Part shown: positions 62,186 to 64,000 of the stretch, one piece after another | How the letters are laid out: each line of letters begins with the position of its first letter | Numbering within the stretch: the stretch's first letter is position 1 | From: Mobilitalea torta | Lineage (GTDB): Bacteria > Bacillota > Clostridia > Lachnospirales > Lachnospiraceae | Assembly (NCBI RefSeq): GCF_050433395.1 | Contig: NZ_JBNPXH010000003.1 | Location: 186,001 to 250,000 of the forward strand | Length of the DNA: 64,000 nucleotides | Direction: 5' to 3' | Notes under the pieces: generated by a model | What the model was told of the DNA's origin: nothing | Database searches by the model: none | Seen by the model: the letters and a program-made list of their open reading frames with translations, nothing else | Position numbers and translations under genes: made by a program

Positions 62186-62403
62186 ATAGAAATAATTGAA
62201 AAAACAGCATAAAATGATAAGATTTTGCTGTGCTCAATAAAAGATGTATCACAGCAGTTGTATGAGACAGCAGTAATTGCATGACAGTAATGGTACAACG
62301 GTTATGACAGAATAATTACAGCACAACAGCCATGTGAACAAAGAAGGAAAATACAGTAGAATGCAGCATACTGCATTAATCACTGCAAAAGGAGAACATC
62401 AAT
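62186..62403 (+). other. Gap before glycogen phosphorylase
   Basis: It holds a possible hairpin ACAGCATAAAAT/ATTTTGCTGT (62205-62232) that could end traB, a weak promoter candidate TTGAAA (62196) to TAAGAT (62218) at 16 bases, and imperfect repeats around GACAGCAGTAATTG and CATGACAGTAATGG. GGAG at 62391-62394 serves the TTG start. Confidence 0.35.
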
Positions 62404-64000
62404 TTGGAAGTCAAAAAGGAAGAGTTAAAGAAAAGTATAGTTAATTATGTGAAATTATTATACCGCAAATCCATAGAAGAGGTTACCCCCCAGCAATTAT
62501 TCCAGGTGGTAGCATATTCTATCAAGGATATTATAGTAGATCAGTGGATGGCAACCCATAAGGAGTATGAAAAGCAGGATGTAAAGACCGTCTATTACCT
62601 GTCTATGGAATTTCTCATGGGAAGGGCCCTGGGCAATACCATAATCAATCTTCGTGCCAATCAGGTGGTGGAAGAGGTTTTGGAGGAGCTGGGACTGGAC
62701 TTGAATGTCATCGAGGATCAGGAACCGGATGCAGCCCTTGGAAACGGCGGACTGGGAAGGCTGGCGGCATGCTTCCTGGATTCCCTCTCCACCCTGGGAT
62801 ATCCCGCCTATGGCTGCGGTATCCGTTATAAATATGGAATGTTTAAGCAAAAGATTGTGGATGGTTTTCAAGTGGAAAGGCCGGATGACTGGTTAAAGGA
62901 CGGCAATCCCTTTGAGATGAAAAGAGCGGAATACGCAGTGGAGGTTAAGTTCGGAGGACATGTCAGTGTCCATAGGCAGGAGGACGGCAGGGACCGTTTC
63001 GTCCAGGAGAACTGCCAGTCCGTGCTGGCCATTCCCTACGATCTTCCGGTAGTGGGCTATGGAAACAATGTGGTCAATACCCTCCGTATCTGGGATGCGG
63101 AGGCAATCGATACTTTTAATCTGGATTCCTTTGATAAGGGCGATTATCTCAAGGCCGTGGAGCAGCAGAATCTGGCGAGAACCATCTGTGAGGTGCTCTA
63201 TCCCAATGACAATCACTATGCAGGTAAGGAGCTGCGGCTGAAACAGCAGTACTTCTTCGTCTCTGCCAGCATCCAGCGTGCCGTGGCAAAATACATGGAG
63301 AATCATGAAGACATCCGCAAGCTGCATGAAAAGGTTTGCTTTCAGATGAATGATACTCATCCGACGGTAACAGTGGCGGAGCTGATGCGGATTCTTCTGG
63401 ATGAATACTATCTGACCTGGGAGGAAGCCTGGGCAGTGACCAGCCGGGCCTGTGCCTACACCAATCATACCATTATGTCCGAGGCATCGGAAAAATGGCC
63501 CCAGGAGCTGTTTCAGAGGCTGCTGCCGAGAATCTACCAGATTGTAGAGGAGATCAACCGGCGTTTTGTAGAGCAGATTCGGACCAGATATCCGGGAGAG
63601 GAAGCCAGAGTCCAGAGTATGGCGATTCTCTATCACGGCCAGGTGAAGATGGCCCATCTGGCCATTGCGGCAAGCTTTTCGGTAAATGGCGTGGCACGTC
63701 TTCATACTCAGATATTAATGCACCAGGAATTAAAGGATTTCTATGAAATGATGCCGGAGAAATTCAATAATAAAACTAACGGCATAACCCAGAGAAGATT
63801 CCTACTCCATGGGAATCCCCTGCTGGCCTCCTGGGTAACGCAGCGTATCGGCGACGGCTGGATTACGGACCTTCCCTGTATCGCAGGACTGGCGGCTTAT
63901 GCGGGGGACAGTGCCAGCCAGGCACAGTTCCTGGAGATAAAGCGCCGGAATAAGCTGAGACTAACGAAGTATATCAGGGAGCATAATCATATTGAAGTAA
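62404..64000 (+). CDS. glgP: Glycogen/maltodextrin phosphorylase, 3' end outside window
   Basis: The frame begins TTG 62404 (LEVKKEELKKSI), nine bases after GGAG, and is still open at 64000. YYLSMEFLMGRALGNT, LGNGGLGRLAACFLDSL, GIRYKYGMFKQ and NDTHPTVTVAELMRIL identify GT35 glycogen phosphorylase. It removes glucose 1-phosphate from glycogen or maltodextrin using phosphate and PLP. About 532 of some 800 or more residues are visible; the PLP lysine region lies outside. No in-frame ATG with a site was found upstream, so TTG is accepted. Confidence 0.93.
   Translation, partial: MEVKKEELKKSIVNYVKLLYRKSIEEVTPQQLFQVVAYSIKDIIVDQWMATHKEYEKQDVKTVYYLSMEFLMGRALGNTIINLRANQVVEEVLEELGLDLNVIEDQEPDAALGNGGLGRLAACFLDSLSTLGYPAYGCGIRYKYGMFKQKIVDGFQVERPDDWLKDGNPFEMKRAEYAVEVKFGGHVSVHRQEDGRDRFVQENCQSVLAIPYDLPVVGYGNNVVNTLRIWDAEAIDTFNLDSFDKGDYLKAVEQQNLARTICEVLYPNDNHYAGKELRLKQQYFFVSASIQRAVAKYMENHEDIRKLHEKVCFQMNDTHPTVTVAELMRILLDEYYLTWEEAWAVTSRACAYTNHTIMSEASEKWPQELFQRLLPRIYQIVEEINRRFVEQIRTRYPGEEARVQSMAILYHGQVKMAHLAIAASFSVNGVARLHTQILMHQELKDFYEMMPEKFNNKTNGITQRRFLLHGNPLLASWVTQRIGDGWITDLPCIAGLAAYAGDSASQAQFLEIKRRNKLRLTKYIREHNHIEV

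Noticed and set aside
1..64000. tRNA, rRNA, CRISPR arrays, prophage or insertion sequences
   Set aside because: By eye no tRNA arm consensus, no rRNA sequence, no spaced direct repeats and no transposase or integrase reading frame was found. A tRNAscan or IS search would settle it.

Overview
The window reads as chromosome of an anaerobic, carbohydrate-degrading member of the Bacillota, most likely Lachnospiraceae or close kin. The evidence is strong AGGAGG-type ribosome binding sites with some TTG/GTG starts, sigma-A promoters of TTGACA-17-TATAAT form, an electron-bifurcating-type lactate dehydrogenase set (EtfB/EtfA/LctD), a clostridial SUF operon, type IV pilus genes, and many glycan-use clusters of the regulator / binding protein / two permeases / glycosidase kind. 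The species cannot be determined from the sequence alone.

Layout. 1-3444: a GH30 glycosidase cut by the window edge, a decayed sugar-binding-protein tail and a GH78-like rhamnosidase. 3642-8580: a type IV pilus-like operon (inner-membrane PilC, four small pilin-like or anchored proteins, PilT ATPase, secreted transglutaminase-like protein) behind a good promoter. 8673-10247: a truncated HAD gene, then on the minus strand a histidyl-tRNA synthetase-like gene behind a complete histidine attenuator (leader peptide with five His codons, competing hairpins, terminator) and a promoter with a palindrome. 10341-22483: a frameshifted small gene, a DUF4091 (GH123-like) protein, an AraC regulator, an ABC importer, a DUF5107 protein, and a nucleotidyltransferase, N-acetylhexosamine 1-kinase and UDP-hexose 4-epimerase, together suggesting use of HexNAc-containing glycans. 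22900-25511: a corrinoid-methyltransferase-like UroD-family protein, methionine aminopeptidase with a SEC-C motif, and an HD-domain protein. 25798-30945: a 1715-residue secreted GH16 beta-glucanase. 31034-32018: metF with a leftover metE tail. 32050-32169: a possible short C-rich small RNA. 32230-37761: a G+C-rich marR-sufCBDSU operon whose MarR-type regulator has a C-terminal cysteine cluster. 37970-40737: a phospholipase-D-family protein and aroA. 40821-45364: a FadR-type regulator and the etfB-etfA-lctD lactate operon with two matching operators. 45505-55199: a LacI regulator, an LplBC-type importer, GH127 beta-L-arabinofuranosidase and a large DUF5695-like protein, with four related operator-like sites. 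55394-57161: an AT-rich AbiE-like toxin-antitoxin pair with its own inverted repeats. 57266-62185: a heterodimeric ABC exporter and a TraB-family membrane protein. 62404-end: glycogen phosphorylase, open at the right edge.

How it works together. Each carbohydrate cluster couples local regulation to import and intracellular cleavage; the large GH16 enzyme works outside the cell. Hairpins between binding-protein and permease genes in both importer operons would favour excess binding protein. Four gene relics (binding protein, HAD, GH-like tail, metE) show that the chromosome has been trimmed repeatedly. The items most worth following are the histidine attenuator, the Cys-cluster MarR regulator of the suf operon, the C-rich small-RNA candidate, and the AbiE-like pair.
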